Part shown: one piece after another, positions 35,836 to 44,286 of the stretch
Position numbering within the stretch: position 1 is the first letter of the stretch
Layout: every line of letters begins with the position of its first letter
Assembly: GCF_019711655.1 (NCBI RefSeq)
Contig: NZ_JAIGNU010000001.1
Location: 1,459,501-1,523,500 of the forward strand
DNA length: 64,000 nucleotides
Direction: 5' to 3'
DNA from: Qipengyuania mesophila
GTDB taxonomy: Bacteria; Pseudomonadota; Alphaproteobacteria; Sphingomonadales; Sphingomonadaceae
Program-made: the position numbers and the translations under genes
Notes under the pieces: model-generated
Told to the model about the DNA's origin: nothing
What the model saw: only the letters and a program-made list of their open reading frames with translations
The model's database searches: none

Positions 35836-36807
35836 ATGATTGCCCTCACCGTCAATGGCGAAACCCGCCGCACCGCTGCCGCCACCATCGCCGAGCTTGT
35901 GCGCGAACTCGAGCTCGATCCCGCAAAGGTCGCGGTCGAACATAATGGCGTGATCGCGCCGCGCAGCGCGCTGGCCGAACACGCGATTGCCGACGGCGAC
36001 ACGCTGGAGATCGTCCACTTCGTCGGTGGCGGCCAAGGCGACGACACCTGGAGCGTCGCCGGACGGACCTTCAGGAGTCGCCTCATCGTCGGTACCGGCA
36101 AATACAAGGATTTCGAGCAGAATGCCGCTGCGCTCGAAGCGAGCGGCGCGGAGATCGTCACCGTCGCGGTGCGGCGAGTCAATGTCAGCGATCCCAAGGC
36201 ACCGATGCTGACCGACTACATCGACCCGAAGAAGGTCACCTACCTCCCCAATACCGCGGGCTGCTTCACAGCCGACGAGGCGATCCGCACGCTGCGGCTG
36301 GCGCGTGAGGCGGGCGGCTGGGACCTCGTCAAGCTCGAGGTGCTGGGTGAGGCGCGCACGCTCTATCCCGATATGCGCGAAACGCTCACCGCGACCGAAA
36401 CGCTCGCCAAGGAAGGCTTCCTGCCGATGGTCTATTGCGTCGACGATCCGATCGCGGCCAAGCAGCTCGAGGATGCCGGTGCGGTTGCCGTGATGCCGCT
36501 GGGCGCGCCGATCGGTTCGGGGCTTGGCATCCAGAACCGCGTGACGATCCGCTTGATCAAGGAAGGCGCGAACGTACCGGTGCTGGTCGATGCCGGCGTC
36601 GGCACGGCGTCGGATGCGGCGGTGGCGATGGAGCTGGGTTGCGACGGCGTGCTGATGAACACCGCCATCGCCGAGGCGAAGGATCCCATCCGCATGGCCC
36701 GTGCGATGAAGCTGGCGGTCGAGGCGGGGCGCGATGCCTATCTCGCCGGTCGGATGGCGACGCGCAAATATGCCGATCCGAGCAGTCCGCTCGCCGGGTT
36801 GATCTAG
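35836..36807 (+). CDS. thiSG: ThiS-ThiG fusion: sulfur carrier/thiazole synthase
   Basis: A 323-residue protein joining two thiamin-pathway proteins. ThiS (residues 1 to about 66) begins [15 protein letters not shown] and has [11 protein letters not shown] and the terminal VGGG (63-66). ThiG (about 72-323) is a TIM barrel with GTGKYKD, Schiff-base K166 in LVKLEVLG, and [23 protein letters not shown]. The ThiS Gly-Gly end, normally free for thiocarboxylation, is here internal. A bifunctional family of this type is known in sphingomonads. No thiamin riboswitch is visible. Confidence 0.9.
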   Translation: MIALTVNGETRRTAAATIAELVRELELDPAKVAVEHNGVIAPRSALAEHAIADGDTLEIVHFVGGGQGDDTWSVAGRTFRSRLIVGTGKYKDFEQNAAALEASGAEIVTVAVRRVNVSDPKAPMLTDYIDPKKVTYLPNTAGCFTADEAIRTLRLAREAGGWDLVKLEVLGEARTLYPDMRETLTATETLAKEGFLPMVYCVDDPIAAKQLEDAGAVAVMPLGAPIGSGLGIQNRVTIRLIKEGANVPVLVDAGVGTASDAAVAMELGCDGVLMNTAIAEAKDPIRMARAMKLAVEAGRDAYLAGRMATRKYADPSSPLAGLI

Positions 36808-36980
36808 CGCCTCCTGCAGATTCGTGCGCGGCGACTCTTTATCTCGCATGTGCTCGGGCCGTCCTTGTTAACGAGGCCGTTTGGCTCGAAGACCGGCACG
36901 ACGGCGGCGAGATGCGACGCAGATCACCGCTTGTTAACCATATTCGGCGACACTCGGCCTCGCAGCAGGGGAGTGCCATC

Positions 36981-37508
36981 ATGGCCGTTACGCATACCGC
37001 ATCGCTGACTATCGCCGAAATGCGCGAGTTCGCCGGCTTCACCGCCGCCGAACAGCGTTATATCCGCCGCAGTCTCGACATCGGTCTGAGCCGCTGCGAC
37101 GCCTTTCGCATCTGGGGTCGCAATCCCGGCGAAAATGCCGCGATCCGCAGCCAGTATGTCGCCTATCAGGAGCTGAAGGCGCTGCGCAGCTCGATCCCCG
37201 AACAGTCGGGCTTCGACAGCATCGAGGGTTTCGTCGGCAAGCTCACCCGCGTGGCCGCCTTCGACCTCGCGCAGGAACGGATCGACAGCTTCTCCGCCTT
37301 CCGATTCCTCTACGAGCGCCTGATTTCCGCCGATGTGCGCCCCTGGCTGCCGAGCGCCTTCTGTGCCGCCGCCGCGCTACCGCAGATCCGCCCCGAGCGC
37401 CGCAAGATGCTGCTCCAGTCGCTCAGCGAAGCCGCCGCCACCGCGCCCGGCTGGAGCGATCGCCAGCCGAGCTTCTACCCCGAGTTCATCGAGGAAGCGG
37501 CGGCCTAG
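36981..37508 (+). CDS. Hypothetical protein, alpha-helical
   Basis: A 175-residue soluble protein of unknown family, start ATG at 36981 with AGGGGAG upstream. It is helical by pattern, with TIAEMREFAGFTAAEQRYIRRSLDIGLSRCDAFRIWG near the N-terminus and RQPSFYPEFIEEAAA at the end. Base and codon use match the neighbours. The 173-base gap upstream includes TTGTTAACCAT at 36932-36942, which resembles a CtrA half-site; I place no weight on it. Confidence 0.6.
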   Translation: MAVTHTASLTIAEMREFAGFTAAEQRYIRRSLDIGLSRCDAFRIWGRNPGENAAIRSQYVAYQELKALRSSIPEQSGFDSIEGFVGKLTRVAAFDLAQERIDSFSAFRFLYERLISADVRPWLPSAFCAAAALPQIRPERRKMLLQSLSEAAATAPGWSDRQPSFYPEFIEEAAA

Positions 37509-37545
37509 TTGGACGGAGTTGTGTTTCGCGCCTAGGAAATAGGCG

Positions 37546-37853
37546 GTGTTTGATTTCTTCTTATTCTATGCCGCGGGTCTGGTGGCCGGCCTTATTGCCG
37601 GAATACACGCAGGATTGAGCAGGACGCGAAGCAATCGTGGCCATTCGCTTGGCCTTGCGCGCTCGCAGTCCTGGGCGTTGGCGGCGCTCTGGTCTTGCCC
37701 TCACTGGGTGCAGATAGCTCTTTGACAGAGGCATCAATAGTGGCTGCAATAGTTGCAGTTTACGCCCTCGCCTTTGCGCTTCTCGGCCTAGCGCTTGGTC
37801 GCGCCATGGTCTGGTTTCTTCAAGCCCTGTTTAGAGCCATCAAGGGCGAGTAG
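37546..37853 (+). pseudogene. Frameshifted small membrane-protein gene
   Basis: A GTG at 37546, with TAGGAAATAGG upstream, opens a frame MFDFFLFYAAGLVAGLIAGIHAGL that stops at a TGA near 37721. A second frame (+2) carries WPFAWPCALAVLGVGGALVLPSLGADSS and continues, with two more helices, to ALFRAIKGE and the TAG at 37851-37853. The two hydrophobic halves fit one protein of about 102 residues split by a frameshift between about 37620 and 37660. The total length is two bases above a multiple of three, as a single lost base would give. A sequencing error is equally possible. Confidence 0.5.
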
Positions 37854-37862
37854 CGAACCAAA

Positions 37863-39665
37863 CTAGCTCCGGTACAGCCCGTCGAGCCGCTCGGCGTAGC
37901 GTTCCTTGATCTTGTGCCGGCGGATCTTCATCGAGGGGGTCATTTCCTCGTTCTCGATGGTGAAGGGTTCGTCGGCGAAGGCGAACTGGCGGACCTTCTC
38001 GACCACCGACAGATCCTTGTTGACCCGGTCGACCGCGGCGCGCACCGCGTTGCGGAATTCGGGAAGCTCCTGCACCTTCTTGCAGTCGAATTGCTTGCCC
38101 TGCTCGCGGCACCATTCGAGCGTCCATTCGGCGTCGGGCACGATCAGTCCGACGATGTAGGGCTTCTTGTCCCCGGCCACCATCGCCTGCCCGATCTCGG
38201 GCTGGAGCGTCAGCATGCCCTCGACCTTCTGCGGGGCGACATTGTCGCCCTTGTCGTTGACGATCATGTCCTTCTTGCGGTCGGTGATGACGATCCGGCC
38301 CTTGTCGTCGACATGACCGATGTCGCCGGTATGCAGCCAGCCGTCCTTGATCGTGCGTTCCGTCTCGGCCTCGTTGTGCCAGTAGCCCTGCATCACGAGT
38401 TCGCCCTGGACGAGGATTTCGCCGTCCTCCGCGATACGGATATCGACGCCGCGCATTGCCGGGCCGACCGAATGCATGGCAATGCCCGCGGCAGGGCGGT
38501 TGCAGCTGATGACCGGACCGGCTTCGGTCTGGCCGTAGCCCTGCAGCATGGTCAGCCCCATCGATTCGAAGAAGATGCCGACTTCGGGATTGAGCGGGGC
38601 GCCTCCCGAAACCATCGCCTTGATCCGGCCGCCGAAGCGCTGGCGGATCTTGGGTTTGAGCAGGCGCCCGACAAGCGCATCGCGCAGGCCGTCGCCGAAC
38701 TTGGGCTTGCCTGCGGCGCGGCGCTCGCCAACCTCCAGCGCGGTGTTCATCAGCTTCTCGGCCAGCCCGCCCTGCTTCTGGACCTGTTTCATGATGCGCG
38801 TGCGCAGCACTTCGAACAGGCGCGGCACCACGACCATGATCGTCGGGCGGGTTTCCTCGATGTTGCTGGCGAGCTTCTCGAGACCCTCGGCATAGTAGAT
38901 CTGCGCGCCGACGCTGATCGGCAGGAACTGGCCGCCGGTATGTTCATAGGCATGGCTCAGCGGCAGGAACGACAGGAACCGCTCGTCGTCGGCGATGCCG
39001 AAGTCCTCGATCAGGATTTCCGCCGCGCCTGCCACGTTGCACAGGATCGCGCCGTGATGCTGCATCACGCCGCGCGGCGCACCCCCGGTTCCGCTGGTGT
39101 AGATGATGCAGGCGGTGTCGCCGCGACCGATCCCGGCAATGCGCTGTTCGACCGCCTGGCGCGCCTCGGCGGCGTCGCCTGCGAACATGCTGTCCCAGCG
39201 ATGGAAGAGGAACCCGCTCGACTGCTGGCGATGAAGGTCGTCGATGCCGATGACATGGTCGGCAATGCCCGAGGCCTGCAGCGCGCCGTGCAGCGGCCGG
39301 AGGAGCTTTTCGGTCGAGACGATGACCGCCTTGGCTCCCGAATTGTCGAGAATATGGGCGTGGTCGCGCTCGGTATTGGTGATGTAGGTCGGTACGGTAA
39401 TGCAACCCGACGCCATGATCGCGAGATCGGCGATGCACCATTCGGGCCGGTTCTCGGACACCAGGCAGACGCGATCGCCATCTCTCAGGCCCAGCGCGCG
39501 CAGGTTCTCCGCCAGCAGGCAGACCTGCTCGGCCGCCTCTTTCCAGCTGATGGTCTGCCAGCTTCCCCCGATCATGGCGCCGAGGAACGGCAGGTCGCCC
39601 TTCTCGGCAGCGCGCTTCAGGAAGAGTTCGACGAGGTTGTTGGCGGAATCGATATCCGACAGCAC
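37863..39665 (-). CDS. Long-chain acyl-CoA synthetase (AMP-forming)
   Basis: A 600-residue member of the ANL superfamily (ACSL/FadD type). The adenylate motif IIYTSGTGGAPRGVMQHHGA (about 175-194) is a variant of YTSGTTGxPKG. MLQGYGQTEAGPVISCN is A5, and the hinge GDIGHVDDKGRIVITDRKKDMIV (about 440-462) and MKIRRHKIKERY with the catalytic Lys follow. I chose GTG at 39665 (MLSDIDSANN) because GAGGAG lies 7-12 bases upstream. It activates fatty acids for beta-oxidation or lipid synthesis; the chain length is unknown. Confidence 0.9.
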   Translation of the reverse strand: MLSDIDSANNLVELFLKRAAEKGDLPFLGAMIGGSWQTISWKEAAEQVCLLAENLRALGLRDGDRVCLVSENRPEWCIADLAIMASGCITVPTYITNTERDHAHILDNSGAKAVIVSTEKLLRPLHGALQASGIADHVIGIDDLHRQQSSGFLFHRWDSMFAGDAAEARQAVEQRIAGIGRGDTACIIYTSGTGGAPRGVMQHHGAILCNVAGAAEILIEDFGIADDERFLSFLPLSHAYEHTGGQFLPISVGAQIYYAEGLEKLASNIEETRPTIMVVVPRLFEVLRTRIMKQVQKQGGLAEKLMNTALEVGERRAAGKPKFGDGLRDALVGRLLKPKIRQRFGGRIKAMVSGGAPLNPEVGIFFESMGLTMLQGYGQTEAGPVISCNRPAAGIAMHSVGPAMRGVDIRIAEDGEILVQGELVMQGYWHNEAETERTIKDGWLHTGDIGHVDDKGRIVITDRKKDMIVNDKGDNVAPQKVEGMLTLQPEIGQAMVAGDKKPYIVGLIVPDAEWTLEWCREQGKQFDCKKVQELPEFRNAVRAAVDRVNKDLSVVEKVRQFAFADEPFTIENEEMTPSMKIRRHKIKERYAERLDGLYRS

Positions 39666-39760
39666 GGCTGGGCTCCTCAACAGTTATTTTCTTGTGCGAC
39701 CATTCAATAGCGCGGGCTTAGGCCGCCCGCAGCGCCTCGGCAAGCGGATGGCTGGCGCGA

Positions 39761-41479
39761 TCAGGGCGTTTCGATCTTGCCGTCGAGCCGCGGATCGCGC
39801 GCGCTGTCCCAACCTTTCGGGCCCCGCAGCACCGCGCCGGCCTTCACCGGAGCTTCGCGCACGAAGACCTCGCCATGTCCGAGCGCGCGGAAGGCCGATG
39901 CCTGTTCTTCCAGCCAGGTGCCCTCCTCCACCATCACCTTGTCATCGAAAGCCATGATGAAGGGCAGGCCGAGGATGGCGCGCGCCGAAAGGCCGAAATC
40001 GATCGCTCCGACGATGCTGCGCGCAGTCTGCACGGGGATGGTGGCTCCGCCCGCGGCGCCCACTGCGAGGAAGGGCTTTCCTTCGGGGTCCCAGATCACC
40101 GTGGGCGACATCGAGCTGCGCGGACGCTTGCCGCCCTCCACGCGATTGGCGACAGGCTTCCCGTCGACCTCGGGCGAGCGGCTGAAGTCGGTCAGCTCGT
40201 TGTTGAGGAAGAAACCGCCGACCATGAGGCCCGACCCGAACGGACCCTCGACGGTCGAGGTATAGCTGACCATGGTGCGCTGAGCGTCGACCACCGCGAA
40301 GTGCGTCGTGCCATGCTCGACAGGCTCGTCCCCATCGGAGAGCGACTGCGGCGCTCCGCGCGGCGTGCCGGCGACCGCATTCGGCAGCGTTGCATCTGCC
40401 GAGATCAGCGCGCTGCGCTGCGCCAGATAGTCCGGATCGACGAGCCCCGCGACGGGCACGGAGACATAGTCGCTGTCGGCGAGATAGAGTTCGCGATCGG
40501 CATAGGCGAGCCGCTGCGATTCGACGAACAGGTGCCAGGTGACCGGGTTCTGCTCGCCCAGCGCGGCGAGATCGAAGCGTTCGAGCTGACCCAGGATTTG
40601 CAGCACCGCGACCCCGCCGGAAGTCGGCGGCCCCATCGTGCAGATGCGATAGCCGCGATAGCTGCCGCAGACACCTTCGCGCGCCTTCGCCTCGTACGAC
40701 GTGATATCACTATAGGTCATTGCACCGTCGTGCGGCGTGTCGGCCGCAACCGTCGCGGCAATTTCCTGGGCAAGGTCCCCCGAATAGAACGCCTCGGGAC
40801 CCGCGGCGGCGATCTTCTCGAAGGTCCGTGCGAGCGGCTCGTTGGTAATGCGCGTGCCCACGGGCTTCGGATTGCCGGAGGCGTCGAAGAACAGCGCGCG
40901 TGCGGCGGCCGTATGCGCCGAGCGGTCCTTGGCCATGGCGAGCATGCCATTGAGCCGCGGGTTCATCTCGAACCCCTCGCGCGCCAGCCGGATTGCGGGG
41001 CCGAAGAGCTCGGCCCAGGCGAGCTTGCCGTGCTCCCGATGTGCCTTGGCGGCGAGCGCGACATTACCCGGCACGCCCACCGATAGTCCGCTGCGGACCG
41101 ACTCGATGAAGGGCGGAACCTTCCCGTCGGGGTCGAGGAACCATTCGGGGGTCGCTCCGGCAGGGGCAGTCTCGCGCCCGTCGAAGGTCTCGACACCGCC
41201 TGCCTCCGTGCCGCGAACCATGAAGCCGCCGCCACCGATGCCCGAACTCTGCGGCTCGACCACGGTCAGCGCCAGCATCACCGCGATCGCGGCATCGGTG
41301 GCGCTGCCGCCCCGTGCAAGCATTTCCTCGCCCGCAGCCTGCGCGCGCGGATCGGCGGCAGAAACGGCTCCGGCGAATGCGATAGGCGTGGCGGCAGGGG
41401 AGGAGGCGAGTGGGGGAGTGGTGGCGCAGCCGCACAGGGTGAGCGCCAGCAGGGTGGACGAGACGAGAGGTTTGATCAT
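39761..41479 (-). CDS. ggt: Gamma-glutamyltransferase, lipoprotein-like leader
   Basis: A 572-residue Ntn hydrolase that cleaves glutathione and gamma-glutamyl amides in the periplasm. The N-terminus MIKPLVSSTLLALTLCGCATT has a lipobox-like LCGC. The catalytic Thr after self-cleavage is T391 in HGTTHFAVVDAQRTMVSYTSTVEGPFGSG. RSSMSPTVIWDPEGKPFLAVGAAGG and VEPQSSGIGGGGFMV are the other family blocks. The start is the ATG at 41479. It lies ten bases past the pyrD stop, on the same strand. Confidence 0.9.
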   Translation of the reverse strand: MIKPLVSSTLLALTLCGCATTPPLASSPAATPIAFAGAVSAADPRAQAAGEEMLARGGSATDAAIAVMLALTVVEPQSSGIGGGGFMVRGTEAGGVETFDGRETAPAGATPEWFLDPDGKVPPFIESVRSGLSVGVPGNVALAAKAHREHGKLAWAELFGPAIRLAREGFEMNPRLNGMLAMAKDRSAHTAAARALFFDASGNPKPVGTRITNEPLARTFEKIAAAGPEAFYSGDLAQEIAATVAADTPHDGAMTYSDITSYEAKAREGVCGSYRGYRICTMGPPTSGGVAVLQILGQLERFDLAALGEQNPVTWHLFVESQRLAYADRELYLADSDYVSVPVAGLVDPDYLAQRSALISADATLPNAVAGTPRGAPQSLSDGDEPVEHGTTHFAVVDAQRTMVSYTSTVEGPFGSGLMVGGFFLNNELTDFSRSPEVDGKPVANRVEGGKRPRSSMSPTVIWDPEGKPFLAVGAAGGATIPVQTARSIVGAIDFGLSARAILGLPFIMAFDDKVMVEEGTWLEEQASAFRALGHGEVFVREAPVKAGAVLRGPKGWDSARDPRLDGKIETP

Positions 41480-41489
41480 GCGTGCGAGG

Positions 41490-42518
41490 CTATTCGCTTC
41501 CGACCGCTTCGGCAATCGAAGCGAAACCATCGCGGTGCATCAGTTTTTCGAGCCCGCGCAAGATCCGACACGGCAGGCCCGGTCCCTCGTAGACCATCGC
41601 GCTGTAGAGCTGGACGAGGCTCGCACCGGCGCGGATCCGCGCCCAGGCATCCTCTGCACTGGTGATCCCGCCGACTCCCACGAGCGGGATCGCGCCGCCG
41701 GTCGCCTTGCGGAAGTCGCGCAGGCGCTGCTGCGCCAGATCGCGCAACGGAGCGCCCGACAGGCCGCCCGTTTCTCCCGCATGGCGCGAGTGCAGGGTGG
41801 GTCGCGAGATCGTCGTGTTCGAGACGATCAGCGCACCGAGTTGCCGTTCGATCGCGATGCGCGCGATCGCATCTACATCCGCCGGTTCGAGATCGGGTGC
41901 GACCTTGAGGAAGACCGGCGGTCCGCCCTCGCCGCGCGCGTCGATCACCGCGTCGAGCAGGCCGGTGAGCGCGCCCTCGTCCTGCAGCGCGCGCAGCCCC
42001 GGCGTGTTGGGACTGGAGATGTTGACCGCGAGATAGGAGGCGAGCGGGGCCATGAGCCGGCTCATGACGGCGTAGTCTGCTATGCGATCCGAGCTGTCCT
42101 TGTTGGCGCCGATATTGATGCCGACGATGCCGGGGCGTCCCTTGCGCCGCGCGAGTCGCTTACGCGCCTGCTCGGCCCCGCCATTGTTGAAGCCCATGCG
42201 ATTGATCACTGCGCGGTCCTCGACCAGCCGGAACAGGCGCGGCTTCGGATTGCCCGCCTGCGATCGCGGGGTAATCGAACCGACCTCGGTAAATCCGAAG
42301 CCCAGCCCCAGCAATTGGTCGGGCACTTCGCCGTCCTTGTCGAAACCGGCGGCCATGCCGAGCGGGTTGGGGAAGTCCAGACCGGCGATTGTGGTCGCCA
42401 GTGGCCCCGGGGCCGGCGGCCCCGAACGCGGCGAGAGTGCCAGTGAGCGGACGGTCAGGCGGTGGGCGCGTTCGGGATCGAGCGCGAACAGGGCGGGACG
42501 GGCGAGATCGAACAGCAT
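41490..42518 (-). CDS. pyrD: Dihydroorotate dehydrogenase (quinone), class 2
   Basis: A 342-residue membrane-associated FMN enzyme of pyrimidine synthesis that passes electrons to quinone. It has an N-terminal membrane-contact helix (MLFDLARPALFALDPERAHRL), PNPLGMAAGFDKDGE, GSITPRSQAGNPKPRLFRL, NRMGFNN, the SSPNTPGLRALQ loop with catalytic Ser, SNTT, and GVGGI/AGASLVQLYSAM phosphate motifs. I chose ATG at 42518 (MLFDLARP). ggt follows. Confidence 0.95.
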   Translation of the reverse strand: MLFDLARPALFALDPERAHRLTVRSLALSPRSGPPAPGPLATTIAGLDFPNPLGMAAGFDKDGEVPDQLLGLGFGFTEVGSITPRSQAGNPKPRLFRLVEDRAVINRMGFNNGGAEQARKRLARRKGRPGIVGINIGANKDSSDRIADYAVMSRLMAPLASYLAVNISSPNTPGLRALQDEGALTGLLDAVIDARGEGGPPVFLKVAPDLEPADVDAIARIAIERQLGALIVSNTTISRPTLHSRHAGETGGLSGAPLRDLAQQRLRDFRKATGGAIPLVGVGGITSAEDAWARIRAGASLVQLYSAMVYEGPGLPCRILRGLEKLMHRDGFASIAEAVGSE

Positions 42519-42639
42519 GGTGTGCGCAATGCCGTCTCCCCGAGTGGCTGTCGAGCCCATTCCCCGCTCCCGGACCGGCGCCGCATCTCCCGGCAAAGCA
42601 AGAAAAAAACCGCCGCCCGTCGCCTTGTCGCTTGCATAC

Positions 42640-42754
42640 AATCAATCGTCGCGGAGTCGGGCTAACACAATGTTGCGACCCGAAGGGCTCGGTGCAGTTT
42701 GCAACGAGTTCTCGACTTCAACGGGGGCGGCTTAATCGGCCGCCCCCCTTTTTT
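42640..42754 (+). ncRNA. Possible small RNA ending in a strong terminator
   Basis: The gap between pyrD and the AraC-type gene (42519-42860) holds no convincing long ORF. Its rightward strand ends in a strong terminator. Before it lie a TACAAT -10-like hexamer near 42640 and a stretch able to fold (GTTGC at 42673-42677 with GCAAC near 42701-42705, inner CCCGAAGGG). A 21-codon ORF from the ATG at 42670 reads MLRPEGLGAVCNEFSTSTGAA. It could be a small RNA, a leader peptide or an mRNA end; nothing else lies upstream on this strand. Confidence 0.3.
42723..42754 (+). terminator. Strong Rho-independent terminator
   Basis: GGGGGCGGC (42723-42731) pairs with GCCGCCCCC (42739-42747) across a seven-base loop and is followed by C and six T. 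Direction is rightward. No upstream protein gene on this strand uses it, which points to a short RNA in the gap. Confidence 0.9.
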
Positions 42755-42860
42755 GTCCGAGATCCATGCGCAGCCGGATTCGCCTACAAGGTCATTGCGA
42801 TGCGGTACGGTTTGGCGTATTTATACAATTCTTTGGGGCTGAAAGAAACGGAACAGGGGT

Positions 42861-43784
42861 TTGTCGGGTCCGCAAGGTGACACTGCGTCACATTCATTCG
42901 AATTCGTTGCGGCGCCGAGCGATCTGACGCCGTATCTCAACTCGCTCTATATCTGGCGCAGTCCGAGCGAGCAGCTCGACGACGTGCTGCCCGCCTATTC
43001 GGGCCAGATGGTCGTGTTCGGCCAGGGCGTGGGGCGGATGCAATTCGAAGACGAAACCGTCGCCGAAACCCGCGATGCATTCTTCCTCGCGCCGCTCTGC
43101 CAGGCACGCCATTTCAGCGTCAGTGGGCCCGCCGTTCTGTTCGGCGTTTCGCTCAACTTTCGCGGTTGGGCAGCTCTGTCGGGCCTTTCGGTCAATGATT
43201 ACCACGATTGCTTCCTCGAACCGGCGATGGTGCTCGGGGATGCGCTCGCAGGAAAGTTCCAAGGCTTGGCTACGCGCTGGCGCGAGGGCGAGCTCGACGA
43301 CGGCGCCTTGCTTGACGCGATGAGCGACATCGTCCGGCAGGGGATTTCACAACTGCCCGACCAGCATCTGACCGTCATCGATCGGACGCTTGAGTGGCTT
43401 TCGAGCTCGTTCAAACCGGACCTCGACCGGCTTTACGACCAATTGCCCTATTCGAAGCGCCAGGCGCAGCGACTGGTGGCGCAGTTCTTCGGCCAATCGC
43501 CGGTGCGGCTCGTGCGGCGCTATCGTGCGGTCCGTGCCGCCACGCTGCTGTCGATGCCGCAGCTGCCCGAGGAGCTCGAAGCGGAAATCCGCGAGGCGTT
43601 CTACGACCAGGCGCATCTCATCAAGGAAATCCGCTTCTTCACCGGGCGCACGCCCAAGCGTCTCCAGCCCAGCGGCGAATCGAACATCAACGACATGCTC
43701 GGGCCCGATGGCTACGGCTCGGTCGACCTGTTCGGGTCGGGCGAGGCCGAGCAGCTCGGTCGCGACATGCTCGACGAGCTCTGA
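42861..43784 (+). CDS. AraC-family transcriptional regulator
   Basis: A 307-residue regulator. The N-terminal part (about 1-170) resembles the sensing domain of AraC proteins that carry a short anti-repeat of Asp/Tyr. The C-terminal DNA-binding domain (about 195-270) has a recognition helix region LPYSKRQAQRLVAQFFGQSPVRLVRRYRAVRAATLL and a second helix-turn-helix near YDQAHLIKEIRFFTGRTPKRLQP, the classical AraC ending. I chose TTG at 42861 with AGGGG just upstream. The effector and targets are unknown; it ends about 90 bases before the suf regulator. Confidence 0.82.
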   Translation: MSGPQGDTASHSFEFVAAPSDLTPYLNSLYIWRSPSEQLDDVLPAYSGQMVVFGQGVGRMQFEDETVAETRDAFFLAPLCQARHFSVSGPAVLFGVSLNFRGWAALSGLSVNDYHDCFLEPAMVLGDALAGKFQGLATRWREGELDDGALLDAMSDIVRQGISQLPDQHLTVIDRTLEWLSSSFKPDLDRLYDQLPYSKRQAQRLVAQFFGQSPVRLVRRYRAVRAATLLSMPQLPEELEAEIREAFYDQAHLIKEIRFFTGRTPKRLQPSGESNINDMLGPDGYGSVDLFGSGEAEQLGRDMLDEL

Positions 43785-43843
43785 CTGCTAACGACTCGCA
43801 ACAAGTGGTTTCCCGTTGAAATGGCAGTTTCGCACGCCTAGCT

Positions 43844-43870
43844 GACCAATCGGAACGATTTGGTCCGATT
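43844..43870. promoter_or_regulatory. Possible operator of the suf operon (interleaved inverted repeats)
   Basis: Two overlapping inverted repeats lie 6-32 bases before the suf regulator start: GACCAA (43844-43849) with TTGGTC (43860-43865), and AATCGG (43848-43853) with CCGATT (43865-43870). Their location fits autoregulation by the Rrf2/IscR-like protein encoded next. The pattern does not match the enterobacterial IscR type 1 motif. Confidence 0.45.
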
Positions 43871-43875
43871 AACGC

Positions 43876-44286
43876 ATGCGCCTATCCAATCTCGCCGATT
43901 ACGCCGTCGTCACGATGAGCGCCGCGGCCCGCCATTGTGGTGGGGGCCGGACCAGTGCGGCGGAACTCGCCGCTGAAACGGGCCTGCCCGTTCCCACGGT
44001 GCAGAAATTGGTCAGCAAGCTCTCGGCGGCAGGTTTGCTGCGGTCGACGCGCGGCAGTGGCGGCGGACTGCAACTGGCGCGCCCAGCCGCTGCGATCAGC
44101 GTCGCCGATATCGTCGAGGCAGTAGAGGGCCCCATTGCCCTCACCGCCTGCATTGAAGGCACAGACTGCACTGTAAGTCACGATTGCAGCGTCCGCCCCC
44201 ACTGGCCGGTGGTCAACCAGGCCCTTCGCGGCGCACTCGCAGGCATCCCTCTGACACAGCTCGCACTCGAGAAAGAACCCGCATGA
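43876..44286 (+). CDS. SUF operon Rrf2/IscR-family regulator
   Basis: A 136-residue winged-helix Rrf2 regulator. The helix-turn-helix is at about 27-58 ([29 protein letters not shown]), followed by the wing [15 protein letters not shown]. Cluster ligands C92, C98 and C104 ([14 protein letters not shown]) match the E. coli IscR numbering, so it should bind [2Fe-2S] and sense Fe-S demand. It opens the suf operon; its TGA overlaps the sufB ATG. An operator-like repeat lies directly upstream. Confidence 0.92.
   Translation: MRLSNLADYAVVTMSAAARHCGGGRTSAAELAAETGLPVPTVQKLVSKLSAAGLLRSTRGSGGGLQLARPAAAISVADIVEAVEGPIALTACIEGTDCTVSHDCSVRPHWPVVNQALRGALAGIPLTQLALEKEPA

Noticed and set aside
36932-36942. 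TTAACCAT as a CtrA half-site
   Set aside because: A single half-site; no second TTAA at the right spacing.
37914-39710. A 598-codon plus-strand frame opposite the acyl-CoA ligase
   Set aside because: It has no recognisable domain and is the antisense shadow of a gene with complete ANL motifs.
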